Shown here: in pieces, positions 26,563 to 36,779 of the stretch
Numbering within the stretch: the stretch's first letter is position 1
Layout of the letters: every line of letters starts with the position of its first letter
DNA from: Paracoccaceae bacterium
GTDB lineage: Bacteria; Pseudomonadota; Alphaproteobacteria; Rhodobacterales; Rhodobacteraceae
Direction of reading: 5' to 3'
NCBI GenBank assembly: GCA_029243395.1
Contig: JAQWSE010000007.1
Location: 255,690 to 319,689 of the forward strand
DNA: 64,000 bases
Translations under genes and position numbers: made by a program
The notes under the pieces: generated by a model
Told to the model about the DNA's origin: nothing
Databases searched by the model: none
The model's input: the letters and a program-made list of their open reading frames with translations, nothing else

Positions 26563-28074
26563 ATGATCCCAAACTTTAATTCTGTCCCTTCCATTAAACT
26601 GTCAGACTTAAATATTACTGAAAATGCCTTGCAGACCTTTAATGTTAAATCTGAAATTACTTTACTTGGGGTCTCAGAGAAGTCTTATTTGATTCAAGAA
26701 AACTTTGTATTTTTTGCTTTATCAGGCACTAACACGCATGGTGCGAAATTTACAGCTGATGCTGTTTCGCGAGGGGCAAGTCTTGTGATTAGTGATACGG
26801 AAGGCCAAAAAATTATTCAATCACTAGACTTAAAAGTACCGATTTGTGTTTTTAGAGAGCCTAGAGAAGTCCTTTCAAGTATCGCGGCTTCATTTTTTAA
26901 GTCTCAACCTCCTTGTTTAATTGGAGTTACAGGGACAAATGGAAAGACATCTGTTGTCCACTATGTGAGACAGATATGGGAGCTTTTAGGTGAAACTACA
27001 GCCAGCATTGGTACTACAGGAACTAATGGGCTTTTAGACCTTCCCTTAGAACACACTACACCCGATGCTATTAAGTTGCATTGGTTACTTAATCAAATGG
27101 TGAATCGGGGTATTAACAAAGTGGCAATTGAGGCCTCTTCGCACGGGCTAGAGCAAAGAAGGTTGAACGGAATTAAATTTTTAGTAGGGGCTTTTACTAA
27201 CTTAAGCAGAGATCATTTCGACTATCACAACAACATGGAATCATATTTTAAATCCAAGTCTATCTTGTTTGATAAGTTGATAACTCAAAATGGTGGAGCT
27301 GTAATATGTATAGATGATGACTATGGAGCAAGAATGGTCGAACTTGCAAAATCAAATGACTTCAGGATAGTGACCGTAGGTAAAAATAGGATTGCTGACA
27401 TAAGAGTATTATCCCATTCTTTCCATGCAAGAGGGCAAGAAATAAAGATTTCTTGGAAAGGTGAACAACATGTTCTTTCTTTAGCCTTATTTGGAGGTTT
27501 TCAAGCCAGCAACATATTATTGACTCTTGGAATACTTAGTATGTGTGGTGAAAATGCTAGTAAAATATTGAATCTAGTAGATAAATTAAAACCTGTTCCA
27601 GGTCGAATGGAGGAAGTAGCAGTTAGAAAAAATGGAGCTAAAATTTTTGTTGATTATGCTCACACACCAAATGCTTTAGAGGTAGCATTGAGATCTATAA
27701 GATTACATTTTATGGGCCAAATTCATCTAGTATTTGGAGCGGGTGGTAATAGAGATATAGGTAAAAGGTCAATAATGGGGGAAATAGCTTCAAATTTCGC
27801 TGATAACGTTATCATTACAGATGACAATCCCAGGAATGAAAATCCAGCCACTATTCGATCACAAATTAAGGAATTTTGTCCTAAAGCAATGGATATAGGA
27901 GATAGGGCAGAAGCTATTTTAACGGGGATTAATAAACTTAGCAAAGGTGATGCATTGATCATAGCTGGCAAGGGACATGAGAAGACTCAGACTTTTGCCG
28001 ATTCGTCCTTTCCCTTTGATGATGCAGAGCAGGCAAGTTTGTCTGTACAAGCTCTCGATGGGCAACCTTTATGA
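26563..28074 (+). CDS. murE: UDP-MurNAc-L-Ala-D-Glu:meso-diaminopimelate ligase
   Basis: ATP-dependent Mur ligase adding the third stem residue. ATP loop GVTGTNGKTSVVHYV near residue 120, carbamoylated-lysine region further on, and the DDNPRNENP motif near 420, whose DNPR sequence is diagnostic for meso-diaminopimelate rather than lysine. 503 residues, full length. The gene overlaps murF by four bases (ATGA), so the two are coupled. Confidence 0.97.
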   Translation: MIPNFNSVPSIKLSDLNITENALQTFNVKSEITLLGVSEKSYLIQENFVFFALSGTNTHGAKFTADAVSRGASLVISDTEGQKIIQSLDLKVPICVFREPREVLSSIAASFFKSQPPCLIGVTGTNGKTSVVHYVRQIWELLGETTASIGTTGTNGLLDLPLEHTTPDAIKLHWLLNQMVNRGINKVAIEASSHGLEQRRLNGIKFLVGAFTNLSRDHFDYHNNMESYFKSKSILFDKLITQNGGAVICIDDDYGARMVELAKSNDFRIVTVGKNRIADIRVLSHSFHARGQEIKISWKGEQHVLSLALFGGFQASNILLTLGILSMCGENASKILNLVDKLKPVPGRMEEVAVRKNGAKIFVDYAHTPNALEVALRSIRLHFMGQIHLVFGAGGNRDIGKRSIMGEIASNFADNVIITDDNPRNENPATIRSQIKEFCPKAMDIGDRAEAILTGINKLSKGDALIIAGKGHEKTQTFADSSFPFDDAEQASLSVQALDGQPL

Positions 28075-29513
28075 AATTCCTTCATACAGATAAGGAGGTG
28101 CATGAAGCTGTAGGTGGCAAGATCACAAAAAGGAATTGGGTGGTTACAGGAGTTTCAATAGATTCTAGAACTATTCTTGAGGGCGAATTATTCATAGCCA
28201 TTAAGGCAGAGCGGGATGGGCATGAATTTTTAAAATCAGCAATTTACAATGGTGCAGTGGCAGCGATTGTAAATAGAATTCCTATGGATGCTCCCAAGGA
28301 TTTTCCTTGCATTGTTGTGAAAGACAGCTTCAGAGCATTAAATGACTTAGCTCATTTTTCAAGAAAAAGATATAAAGGAAAATTGGTAGCAGTGACCGGC
28401 TCAGTTGGGAAAACAAGTACCAAATCGTTATTGGCTGAAATGCTTTCCAAATTTGGTAAGACTTATTGTTCCCCCGAAAGCTACAATAATCATCTTGGGG
28501 TTCCACTTACGTTAGCGAATATTCCACTAGATACCAAATATGTGGTTAGTGAGATTGGGATGAGTTCCCCGGGAGAAATTGAACCTTTATCAAATTTGGT
28601 GGCTCCTGACATCGGTATTATAACTAATATATCTTCAGCACATTTAGCTGCCTTTAATAATATCAAGGAGATAGCCTATGAAAAAGCCATGATTTGCTCC
28701 GGTTTGGTCAAGAATGGACTCTTAATTTTTTCTAGCGAAACACCTTTTACAGAAATGATCAGAGGGATGGTCAAAAAGAAAAAACTTAGATATGCCAGTT
28801 TCGGCCGTCATTCTTCCAACCAAATATGCATGAAAACTGTGTCGTTAAAGAAAAATAGGACATCTGTTAATGTAATCATAAAAGATTTCGGAAATTTAAA
28901 TTTCGATTTGCATGTTTTAGGAATTCATCATGCTTTAAACTCTCTACCTGTGTTGGGGGTATTATTGGACCTTGATCTTGATTTAAATATTGCTGTCAGT
29001 CATATAAAGAATTGGAAACCTGTGACTGGGAGAGGAAGGTTTCTAGATTTGAAATTCAACAAAAATTCTAAGAACATTCTAATTAGAGTTATTGATGAAA
29101 GTTATAATAGCAATCCTACTTCACTTAATGCAAGTTTTGCGGTAGTTAGGCATGTTAGTTTTGATGATTACCAGAGTTACAATGTTAAACCTTTCCGTCG
29201 GATAGCTATTTTAGGGGATATGTTGGAGTTAGGCTTAGAGGAAGAAAAAATTCATAAAGATTTAGCACAGCTAGAGATCATTAATTGTTTTGATTTGATC
29301 CATTGCGTTGGAAATCTTATGAAATGCTTTTACCATGATTTACCATCAAGAAAGAAAGGATTGGTAGTAAGGAATCCAGGGGAATTAATTCCACATCTAT
29401 TGAAGAATATTGAAGATGGGGATGTTTATCTTATAAAGGGATCAAATTCGGTTGGACTTTCTTTACTAGTTTCTGAATTATGTGGCTTGAATGGCCAGAA
29501 GATCTCGAGGTAA
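28071..29513 (+). CDS. murF: UDP-MurNAc-tripeptide:D-Ala-D-Ala ligase
   Basis: Adds the D-Ala-D-Ala made by Ddl to the UDP-MurNAc tripeptide, completing the cytoplasmic precursor. ATP loop VTGSVGKTSTKSLLAEML near residue 110, SYNNHLGVPLTLANI, SEIGMSSPGEI, and the C-terminal domain with DESYNSNPTSLNAS and ILGDMLELG, which are MurF signatures. 480 residues. It overlaps murE and is followed after six bases by mraY. Confidence 0.97.
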   Translation: MKFLHTDKEVHEAVGGKITKRNWVVTGVSIDSRTILEGELFIAIKAERDGHEFLKSAIYNGAVAAIVNRIPMDAPKDFPCIVVKDSFRALNDLAHFSRKRYKGKLVAVTGSVGKTSTKSLLAEMLSKFGKTYCSPESYNNHLGVPLTLANIPLDTKYVVSEIGMSSPGEIEPLSNLVAPDIGIITNISSAHLAAFNNIKEIAYEKAMICSGLVKNGLLIFSSETPFTEMIRGMVKKKKLRYASFGRHSSNQICMKTVSLKKNRTSVNVIIKDFGNLNFDLHVLGIHHALNSLPVLGVLLDLDLDLNIAVSHIKNWKPVTGRGRFLDLKFNKNSKNILIRVIDESYNSNPTSLNASFAVVRHVSFDDYQSYNVKPFRRIAILGDMLELGLEEEKIHKDLAQLEIINCFDLIHCVGNLMKCFYHDLPSRKKGLVVRNPGELIPHLLKNIEDGDVYLIKGSNSVGLSLLVSELCGLNGQKISR

Positions 29514-29519
29514 CTAACA

Positions 29520-30605
29520 ATGTTATATTTTCTACATTATTTGACTGATGGCGGCGATGTTTTTAATTTGTTTAGATATATTACCTTTAGGGCAGGAGGA
29601 GCCTTTTTCACCTCTCTTGTTTTTGGATTTTTGTTTAGTAAACCAATAATAAATTCTTTAAAGAGAAGACAAGGAGAGGGTCAACCTATTCGTGAAGACG
29701 GCCCTGATAGTCATAAAGAGAAAAAGGCTGGAACTCCTACTATGGGAGGTGTTTTAATCATTGGGTCATTGTTGGTTTCATCTTTGTTGTGGTGTCGATA
29801 TGACATAGGCTATGTCTGGGTGGTAATTTTTGTAACCCTTGGTTTCGGTTTGATAGGTTTTATTGATGATTATTTTAAAATCCGAGCCAGGAATTCAACA
29901 GGCATTTCTGGTAAAATTAGGTTGGCGCTAGGCTTAATCATAGCTGCTATTGCAACTTTTTGGGTAATTAGTATTCAAGATCCCATGTTATCTAATGCCT
30001 TGGCAGTTCCTGTCTTTAAGGATGTATTACTCAACTTAGGGTGGTTTTTTATACCATTTGCAATGCTTGTAATTGTAGGTTCTGCAAATTCTGTTAATTT
30101 GACAGATGGACTTGATGGTTTGGCAATCATGCCTGTGATGATAGCAAGCGGATCATTTGGGGTTATAGCCTATGCTGTTGGGAGGGTAGATTTTTCTGAT
30201 TATTTAGAAGTGCATTATATAGCAGGCTCAGGAGAGATAGCCGTATTTTCGGCTGCCCTCATAGGTGCTGGATTAGGTTTTTTATGGTATAATGCTCCTC
30301 CTGCAGCCGTTTTTATGGGTGACACTGGATCATTGGCTCTTGGGGGAGCTCTTGGAGCTATTTCTGTCTGTACCAAACACGAAATCGTTCTAGCGATCAT
30401 TGGTGGTCTATTTGTGATAGAAGCATTGTCAGTTATTATTCAAGTATCGGTTTATAAATTGACTGGGAAGAGGGTATTTCTCATGGCCCCGATTCATCAT
30501 CATTTCGAAAAATTAGGATGGGCTGAACCTCAGATAGTTATTCGTTTTTGGATTATATCAGTGATTTTGGCCTTAATAGGACTCGCTACACTAAAGCTAC
30601 GTTAA
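29520..30605 (+). CDS. mraY: Phospho-MurNAc-pentapeptide transferase MraY
   Basis: Polytopic inner-membrane enzyme that transfers phospho-MurNAc-pentapeptide to undecaprenyl phosphate, producing lipid I. About ten membrane helices; family motifs [23 protein letters not shown] (the Asp pair binding magnesium), [21 protein letters not shown] and [14 protein letters not shown]. 361 residues, the normal length. The stop codon directly abuts the murD start. Confidence 0.98.
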   Translation: MLYFLHYLTDGGDVFNLFRYITFRAGGAFFTSLVFGFLFSKPIINSLKRRQGEGQPIREDGPDSHKEKKAGTPTMGGVLIIGSLLVSSLLWCRYDIGYVWVVIFVTLGFGLIGFIDDYFKIRARNSTGISGKIRLALGLIIAAIATFWVISIQDPMLSNALAVPVFKDVLLNLGWFFIPFAMLVIVGSANSVNLTDGLDGLAIMPVMIASGSFGVIAYAVGRVDFSDYLEVHYIAGSGEIAVFSAALIGAGLGFLWYNAPPAAVFMGDTGSLALGGALGAISVCTKHEIVLAIIGGLFVIEALSVIIQVSVYKLTGKRVFLMAPIHHHFEKLGWAEPQIVIRFWIISVILALIGLATLKLR

Positions 30606-32030
30606 ATGATGTTTGTGCCTCCTAGTTATAAAAATAAGAAAGTTGCTTTACTAGGGTTGGGACTTACGGGTGGATCTCTTATAAAGCATCTAAAAAGCTT
30701 TGGTATTGATCCTATCTGTTGGGATGATGATGAAACGAAAAGAAATGCATTCAGAGAAAAAGGTTTACTAATCGAAGACCTGAATGCTCCGAACATATGG
30801 AAAGATCTTGATCTTTTAATAATCTCACCAGGTATTTCTTTTTTATACCCAGAACCTCATCCAGTAGTTACTCTTGCTCGCCAGAATGGTGTCCATATCA
30901 CAACTGACATTGAATTATTTTTTGATTTCTTACACGAAAAGTACATTGACGAAGGCCCTTTAAGACCAACAGTAATATGTGTGACTGGATCTAACGGGAA
31001 ATCTACCACTACTGCCTTAATCCATCACATCCTAAGTGGAATGTCCAAAGATACAGAAATGGGTGGGAATATTGGCAGGCCTGTGATGAGCTTAAATCTT
31101 GAAAATCCCAGAAGTATAAAGGTAATTGAATTATCTTCCTATCAGATTGAGATAGCTGGTAGACTAGAACCAGATGTAGCTATTTTTCTAAACCTTTCAA
31201 ATGATCATCTCTTAAGGCATGGAGGGTTAGGTGGTTATTTCTTAACTAAATCCAAACTGTTCCATCAGGGGAATCCAAAATTTAGTATTGTAGGTGTCGA
31301 CGAGCATGAGGGAAAGTGTTTGGTTGCCTCCCTTGAGGCAAGAAAAGATCCTGTTAGTCCAGTTATTCAGATATCTATTATGGGACCTATACTGGGGGCA
31401 GATTGGTCAGTTTTTATATCAAATGAATTTATAGTTGAAGTAAAATCGGGTAAAGAAATTTTTAAATCTGTCCTCCAAGAGGTGTTACAAATACCTGGTG
31501 ATCATAATAAGCAAAATGCTTGTGCTGCTTATGCAGCCTGTCGAGCATTAGGTTTTTCTCCAAAAAATTCATTTGAGCAAATCCGTGGTTTTCAGGGATT
31601 ACCACACAGAACAGCATTAGTGAGAAGGCTAGATGGTGTTATCTTTATCAATGATAGTAAGGCGACCAATGTTGATTCAGTCAGAAAATCCTTAAAAACT
31701 TTCAATAATGTTAGGTGGATTGCAGGAGGATTAAAGAAGGATGGAGATATCATAGATTTCAACGCATATTTTTCAAGAATTAAAAAAGCCTACCTGATAG
31801 GTTCAGCGGCAACTGAGTTTGCATCTTCTTTAATGGGTTTAGAGCACGAAATATGTGGTGAGTTGGAAATGGCTGTTAGATCTGCGTATGAAGAGGCTGA
31901 TGAAGGAGATACTGTTCTCCTGGCTCCTGGTTGTGCAAGTTTTGATCAATTCAAAAACTTTGAAGACAGAGGAAATAAATTCTGCAAACTTGTGGAAAAT
32001 CTGGAAAGAAAAAGTTTATCAAAATACTAA
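30606..32030 (+). CDS. murD: UDP-MurNAc-L-alanine:D-glutamate ligase
   Basis: Adds D-glutamate to UDP-MurNAc-L-Ala. An N-terminal Rossmann-like domain (VALLGLGLTGGSLIKHL) binds the nucleotide sugar; ATP loop VTGSNGKSTTTALIHH near residue 127, GGNIGRPV, ELSSYQIE, and the C-terminal domain with LLAPGCASFDQFKNFEDRG. 474 residues. ATG 30606 directly follows the mraY stop; a second ATG one codon later is an alternative. A 92-base gap separates it from ftsW. Confidence 0.97.
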   Translation: MMFVPPSYKNKKVALLGLGLTGGSLIKHLKSFGIDPICWDDDETKRNAFREKGLLIEDLNAPNIWKDLDLLIISPGISFLYPEPHPVVTLARQNGVHITTDIELFFDFLHEKYIDEGPLRPTVICVTGSNGKSTTTALIHHILSGMSKDTEMGGNIGRPVMSLNLENPRSIKVIELSSYQIEIAGRLEPDVAIFLNLSNDHLLRHGGLGGYFLTKSKLFHQGNPKFSIVGVDEHEGKCLVASLEARKDPVSPVIQISIMGPILGADWSVFISNEFIVEVKSGKEIFKSVLQEVLQIPGDHNKQNACAAYAACRALGFSPKNSFEQIRGFQGLPHRTALVRRLDGVIFINDSKATNVDSVRKSLKTFNNVRWIAGGLKKDGDIIDFNAYFSRIKKAYLIGSAATEFASSLMGLEHEICGELEMAVRSAYEEADEGDTVLLAPGCASFDQFKNFEDRGNKFCKLVENLERKSLSKY

Positions 32031-32122
32031 AACTCAAGTTGCCTTTAATTTACCTTTTCTTCATTTCATACAAGTGCTAGAGTTCGATCATAAAAAAAAC
32101 ACAGGCACTACTTTATTTAAGA

Positions 32123-33268
32123 ATGACAGATATTATCTTTAGGCCTCGCTCCGAGTTTTTTGAGGAGAGCGAACTGCCAAGGTGGTGGAAAACCGTCGAT
32201 AGATGGTCTCTCTTCTCTTTGGTAGGACTTTTCTTGAGCGGTCTCTTGCTTGGGATGGCCGCTTCAGCTCCCCTAGCCGAGGCAAATGGTCAACAAGCAT
32301 TTTATTATGTTAACAGGCAGTTCATGTATGGGGCTCTCTCGTTCACATGTATTCTGGGTTTATCCATCCTATCAGTACAAGAAAATAGAAGGATTGCCCT
32401 GATTGGTTTTTTGGTTACATTTATGCTCTTATGCGCATTACCTATTTTTGGAACGGATCATGGAAAGGGGGCAGTTAGATGGTTATCTTTCTTTGGTTTT
32501 TCTCTACAACCTTCGGAGTTTCTAAAGCCCTTTTTTGTTGTGGCAATTGCATGGGTAATATCAGCAGGTCAAAAAGATAAGAATATTCCCGGTACTGCTA
32601 TTTCGTTTGTTATCACGTTATTAATAGTTTCATTATTGATCATGCAGCCTGACTTTGGACAAGCAGCACTTTTCTTATCCATTTGGACTATAGTATATTT
32701 TGTGTCGGGTGCTTCCTATAGGTTATTAGTGGGATTCATCTTTTTGACTTCAATAGGAGGTTTCATGACCTATATGAATTCAGAACATTTTGCGAGAAGG
32801 ATTGATGGGTTTTTGTCACCGGATGTTGACCCTAGAACCCAACTAGGTTTTGCAACTAACTCAATCCAAGAAGGTGGATTGTTTGGCGTTGGATTGGGAG
32901 AAGGGGTTATAAAATGGAGACTACCTGATGCCCATACCGATTTCATAATAGCTGTAGCTGCTGAAGAATATGGAGTCTTAATTTGTATTTTAATCATAAT
33001 ATTTTTTATCATTATTGTAGGTAGATCTTTTATTCTTCTTCTGGATGAGAGGGATTATTTTATAAGAAATTGTGGAGTAGGTTCCATTTCTTTTTTTGCC
33101 TTCCAGGCAATCATAAATCTTGGCGTGTCAGTTCGCTTACTGCCAGCCAAAGGTATGACACTCCCATTTATTAGCTATGGAGGATCATCACTTGTAGCTT
33201 CAGGTTTTCTAATGGGTTTACTTTTGGCTTGTACGCGAAGGCGCCCTCAAGGAAATGTGAATCAATAG
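32123..33268 (+). CDS. ftsW: Septal peptidoglycan glycosyltransferase FtsW
   Basis: SEDS-family polymerase that extends septal glycan strands with FtsI. The 381-residue protein has ten predicted helices after a cytoplasmic start (WWKTVDRWSLFSLVGLFLSG). Conserved features are GKGAVRWLSFFGFSLQPSEFLKP, MQPDFGQA, the TDFIIAVAAEEYG segment and LPFISYGGSSLVASG near the C-terminus. No clear ribosome binding site is visible before ATG 32123. Confidence 0.97.
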   Translation: MTDIIFRPRSEFFEESELPRWWKTVDRWSLFSLVGLFLSGLLLGMAASAPLAEANGQQAFYYVNRQFMYGALSFTCILGLSILSVQENRRIALIGFLVTFMLLCALPIFGTDHGKGAVRWLSFFGFSLQPSEFLKPFFVVAIAWVISAGQKDKNIPGTAISFVITLLIVSLLIMQPDFGQAALFLSIWTIVYFVSGASYRLLVGFIFLTSIGGFMTYMNSEHFARRIDGFLSPDVDPRTQLGFATNSIQEGGLFGVGLGEGVIKWRLPDAHTDFIIAVAAEEYGVLICILIIIFFIIIVGRSFILLLDERDYFIRNCGVGSISFFAFQAIINLGVSVRLLPAKGMTLPFISYGGSSLVASGFLMGLLLACTRRRPQGNVNQ

Positions 33269-33282
33269 TTTGGAGAAGTTAA

Positions 33283-34389
33283 ATGAAATTGAAACCAGTC
33301 CTTCTGATAGCAGCTGGAGGTACGGGTGGACATATGTTTCCTGCTCAAGCATTAGCTTGGGAGTTTAAAAAACTAGGATGGAGTGTGGTATTGGTTACCG
33401 ATAAAAGAGGGGCAAGATTTTCAGATACATTTCCACCTGGAGTCACAAAATTTGTACAGAATTCTTCTTCACTGAGATTTCGCGATCCTATAAGAATTCC
33501 TAAGGCAATATATTTAATTTTTTCAAGCATATTTCAAGCCTTCTGGGTTTTCATGAGGCTTAGGCCAAGGGTTGTCATTGGTTTTGGAGGTTATCCTTCA
33601 TTTGCAGCCATTCTTATAGCTAAAGTTCTAAATGTTAAATCCATTTTGCATGAGCAAAATGCAGTGCTTGGTAGGGTTAACAGAATTTTTTCCAGAAGTG
33701 TAGACGTAGTAGCATGCAGTTTTTGGCCGACTAAGGCGCCACCTGGAACTATAATGCGTTTTACAGGAAATCCGATCAGAAATACTTTGATCAATAAAAA
33801 TATATCTCCTTTTTACCTGCCGTCCAAGGGAGCACTCAATCTTGTAATTGTTGGAGGATCTCAGGGTGCCAGGGTATTTTCAAAAATTGTCCCTGAAGCA
33901 GTTGAAGTTCTTCCAAAAACATTAACAAATCGGTTCAAAATTTTTCAACAAGCACGGCTGGAGGATCGTATTGAATTGGAAAATAAGTATAAAGAGATAG
34001 GTGTAAGCGCAAAAGTTGAGGACTTTTTCCAGAATATAGAAACGATATTTTCATCTGCGCATCTAATTATCGCAAGAGCTGGTGCTTCAACTATTGCTGA
34101 GGTGCTTTTTTTTGGGAAACCATTAATATTAATACCCATCCCATTCTCTCTAGGGGATCACCAGAAATTGAATGCGCAACGAATATCAGATCTCGGCGCT
34201 GCAATATGTTTAGAAGAAAATACATTGTCTGGATGGCAACTAGCTGAAAAAATTAGCGCAATATTGGGAAATCAAAGACTAGCGCATGATCTTGCAAAGG
34301 TGGCTTCCAAAAATGCAAGGCCGCAGGCAATCCAAAATCTTAGAGATTTAGTTCTTGATGTTTCAGAAGGAAATTTAGTTGCAAAGTAA
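33283..34389 (+). CDS. murG: Lipid II synthase MurG
   Basis: Peripheral inner-membrane glycosyltransferase (GT28) that adds GlcNAc to lipid I. Two Rossmann domains: AAGGTGGHMFPAQALAWEF at the start, GFGGYPSFAA, LHEQNAVLGRVNR, then GGSQGARVFS and RAGASTIAEVLFFGKPLILIP for UDP-GlcNAc binding. 368 residues. GGAG ten bases before the ATG. It overlaps the murC start by 11 bases. Confidence 0.97.
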   Translation: MKLKPVLLIAAGGTGGHMFPAQALAWEFKKLGWSVVLVTDKRGARFSDTFPPGVTKFVQNSSSLRFRDPIRIPKAIYLIFSSIFQAFWVFMRLRPRVVIGFGGYPSFAAILIAKVLNVKSILHEQNAVLGRVNRIFSRSVDVVACSFWPTKAPPGTIMRFTGNPIRNTLINKNISPFYLPSKGALNLVIVGGSQGARVFSKIVPEAVEVLPKTLTNRFKIFQQARLEDRIELENKYKEIGVSAKVEDFFQNIETIFSSAHLIIARAGASTIAEVLFFGKPLILIPIPFSLGDHQKLNAQRISDLGAAICLEENTLSGWQLAEKISAILGNQRLAHDLAKVASKNARPQAIQNLRDLVLDVSEGNLVAK

Positions 34390-35782
34390 GGTCAAAACCA
34401 AGTTTCCTCTAGATATAGGCCTAATTCATTTCATTGGGATTGGTGGAATTGGGATGTCGGGAATTGCTGAGCTATTATTTAATCTTGGTTATGAAGTTTC
34501 TGGTTCTGATATCAAAAACACCCAAATTGTTGCTAGGTTAGAAGGCTTAGGAATTAAGATTCATTTGGGTCACAGAAACGAAAATCTTTCTGATGCAAAG
34601 ATAGTAGTGGTTTCGTCAGCTATCAATGATAAGAATATTGAATTAATTGAGGCAAGATGTAGGTCAATACCAGTGGTGCGAAGATCTGAGATGCTTGCAG
34701 AACTCATGAGATTGAAATCAAATGTGGCGATTGCTGGTACTCATGGGAAAACCACAACGACTTCTATGGTAGCTGCTGTTTTGGATGCAGGTAAATTGGA
34801 TCCTACCGTGGTGAATGGGGGAATAATTCAAGCATATGGTTCTAATGCTAGATTAGGTAAAGGGGACTGGATGATCGTTGAGGCTGATGAGAGCGATGGT
34901 ACTTTAATAAGAATACCAATAACTATAGGCGTAGTAACAAATCTAGATCCTGAACACTTGGAACATTATGGAACATTTGACCATTTGAAAAAAACTTTCT
35001 TGAAATTTCTTGAAAACATTCCTTTCTATGGGGTGGGCATTTGTTGTCTAGACCATCCTGTTGTGCGTAATTTAATTTCACAAATTAGGGATCGGCGGAT
35101 ACTCACATATGGCTTCCATGAAGAAGCAGATTTTGTCATTAAGAACCTCCATTATTCAAAAAGGAAAGCACATTTCAATATTTTTGACAGATCAAGGTTC
35201 AGAAAGATTGTATTGGAATTACCTATGTATGGTAATCATAATGTTTCTAATGCTGCGGCAGCTGTCTCAGTTGGGCTGCATTTAAATGTAACAACTGAAA
35301 AAATAAGATATGCACTGAAAGATTTTAAGGGTGTAAAAAGACGATTTACTAAAATTTGCACTTGGAAGAATATAGAAATAATTGATGACTATGCTCATCA
35401 TCCAGTTGAAATAAGTGCGGTTCTTTCAGCGGCTAGGCAGTACTCATCTGGTAGAGTGATAGCAATTCATCAACCACACAGATATACTAGATTAGAAAGC
35501 TTAATGGATGATTTTTGTATGTGCTTTGATGAAGCTGACATTGTGGGCATTACTCCAGTATATGCAGCTGGGGAATTACCGCTTCAAGGAGTGAATTCTC
35601 ATGCTCTAATTTCTCGATTGAACAAGGTAGGTGATAATGCTTTTCCTATTGAGGACGAAATTGGTTTGAGAGATTTTTTAGTGTACCATGGTAAACCAGG
35701 AGATATTTTTGTTTGCTTAGGAGCTGGTTCAATAAGCCAATGGGTTAATAGATTGCCTGAATTACTGAAAATGGAAGTTTAA
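34379..35782 (+). CDS. murC: UDP-MurNAc:L-alanine ligase
   Basis: Adds the first stem amino acid to UDP-MurNAc. HFIGIGGIGMSGIAELL at the N-terminus, ATP loop AGTHGKTTTTSMVAAV near residue 120, EADESDGT, and the C-terminal DDYAHHPVEISAVL and HQPHRYTR motifs. 467 residues. TTG at 34379 is the likely start, with AGAAGG eight bases upstream, and it overlaps the murG end, giving coupling. murB follows one base after the stop codon. Confidence 0.96.
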   Translation: MQSKVKTKFPLDIGLIHFIGIGGIGMSGIAELLFNLGYEVSGSDIKNTQIVARLEGLGIKIHLGHRNENLSDAKIVVVSSAINDKNIELIEARCRSIPVVRRSEMLAELMRLKSNVAIAGTHGKTTTTSMVAAVLDAGKLDPTVVNGGIIQAYGSNARLGKGDWMIVEADESDGTLIRIPITIGVVTNLDPEHLEHYGTFDHLKKTFLKFLENIPFYGVGICCLDHPVVRNLISQIRDRRILTYGFHEEADFVIKNLHYSKRKAHFNIFDRSRFRKIVLELPMYGNHNVSNAAAAVSVGLHLNVTTEKIRYALKDFKGVKRRFTKICTWKNIEIIDDYAHHPVEISAVLSAARQYSSGRVIAIHQPHRYTRLESLMDDFCMCFDEADIVGITPVYAAGELPLQGVNSHALISRLNKVGDNAFPIEDEIGLRDFLVYHGKPGDIFVCLGAGSISQWVNRLPELLKMEV

Positions 35783-35783
35783 A

Positions 35784-36734
35784 ATGAAGGCAAATTCTAT
35801 TTCTGAGCACAAATTGGAGTTGGCACTGCCAGCCTGCAGAGGAAAGACTTCTCAAAACTTTGCTCTCCAACGTCTTAGCTGGCTGAAAGTTGGGGGGCCA
35901 GCAGAGGTCTTATTCCAACCTGAGGATGAAGAGGATTTAGTAATATTTATGAAAAATCTTTCAGCAGAAATTCCTGTATTTGTCATTGGAGCATGTTCTA
36001 ATTTAATAATTAGAGATGGAGGTATCCCTGGAGTAGTTGTCAGGCTAGGAGGCAGTTTTTCCAAGATTAATTTTACTGGTGAAACTGTTTCAATAGGAGC
36101 AGCTTGTCTAGATTCTCAAGTGGCAAGGATTTCAGCCAGAAATGGTACTGATTTATCTTTCTTGAGGACTATTCCTGGTAATATTGGAGGTGCTATAACA
36201 ATGAACGCAGGTTGTTATGGTTCTTACATTTCAGACTATTTTTTGAGTTTGAGAGCAGTTTTGAGAGATGGTGAGATAGTTAATTTAGATTACAAAGACT
36301 TAAATTTTCACTATAGGGGCTCGTTTATCCCAGAGGGGGCCATAATCACACAGGCCACTTTTAAGAGTGTAAAGGATTTACCAGAGGAAATTGAAAAAAA
36401 GATGAATGATGCTTTGAGATACCGAGAGCTACATCAACCAGTTAAGGAATTGTCGTGTGGCTCGACATTCAGAAATCCTTTGGGTCGTTCTTCTGCCAGT
36501 GGTGATAGTGACCATTCTTTAAAAGCATGGAAACTCATTGATGACGCTGGACTTCGTGGTATGAGATTAGGTGGGGCTAAAATTTCTACCAAGCATCCAA
36601 ATTTCATGATCAATACTGGAAATGCAACGGCAAAGAATTTAGAAGATTTAGGAACCCTGGTGATAAGAAGAGTCAAGGAAAAGAGTGGAATTGAATTGGT
36701 CTGGGAAATTAAGAGAGTTGGGTTTGGTGACTAG
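35784..36734 (+). CDS. murB: UDP-N-acetylenolpyruvoylglucosamine reductase
   Basis: FAD- and NADPH-dependent reductase forming UDP-MurNAc. FAD-binding region with SWLKVGGPAEVLFQPE and VIGACSNLIIRDGGI, then IPGNIGGAITMNAGCYGS, YRGSFIPEGAIIT and CGSTFRNP; the last carries the proton-donating serine position seen in type II MurB. It ends with KHPNFMINTGNATA. 316 residues, matching the short type II form. Starts one base after murC. Confidence 0.96.
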   Translation: MKANSISEHKLELALPACRGKTSQNFALQRLSWLKVGGPAEVLFQPEDEEDLVIFMKNLSAEIPVFVIGACSNLIIRDGGIPGVVVRLGGSFSKINFTGETVSIGAACLDSQVARISARNGTDLSFLRTIPGNIGGAITMNAGCYGSYISDYFLSLRAVLRDGEIVNLDYKDLNFHYRGSFIPEGAIITQATFKSVKDLPEEIEKKMNDALRYRELHQPVKELSCGSTFRNPLGRSSASGDSDHSLKAWKLIDDAGLRGMRLGGAKISTKHPNFMINTGNATAKNLEDLGTLVIRRVKEKSGIELVWEIKRVGFGD

Positions 36735-36779
36735 AATTTACTGTCTCCAATCAATAGTAACATTTAAGGGGAAGATATA

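Noticed and set aside
31855-32142. Open frame spanning the murD end and ftsW start
   Set aside because: Mostly overlaps murD in another frame and has no domain or ribosome binding site.
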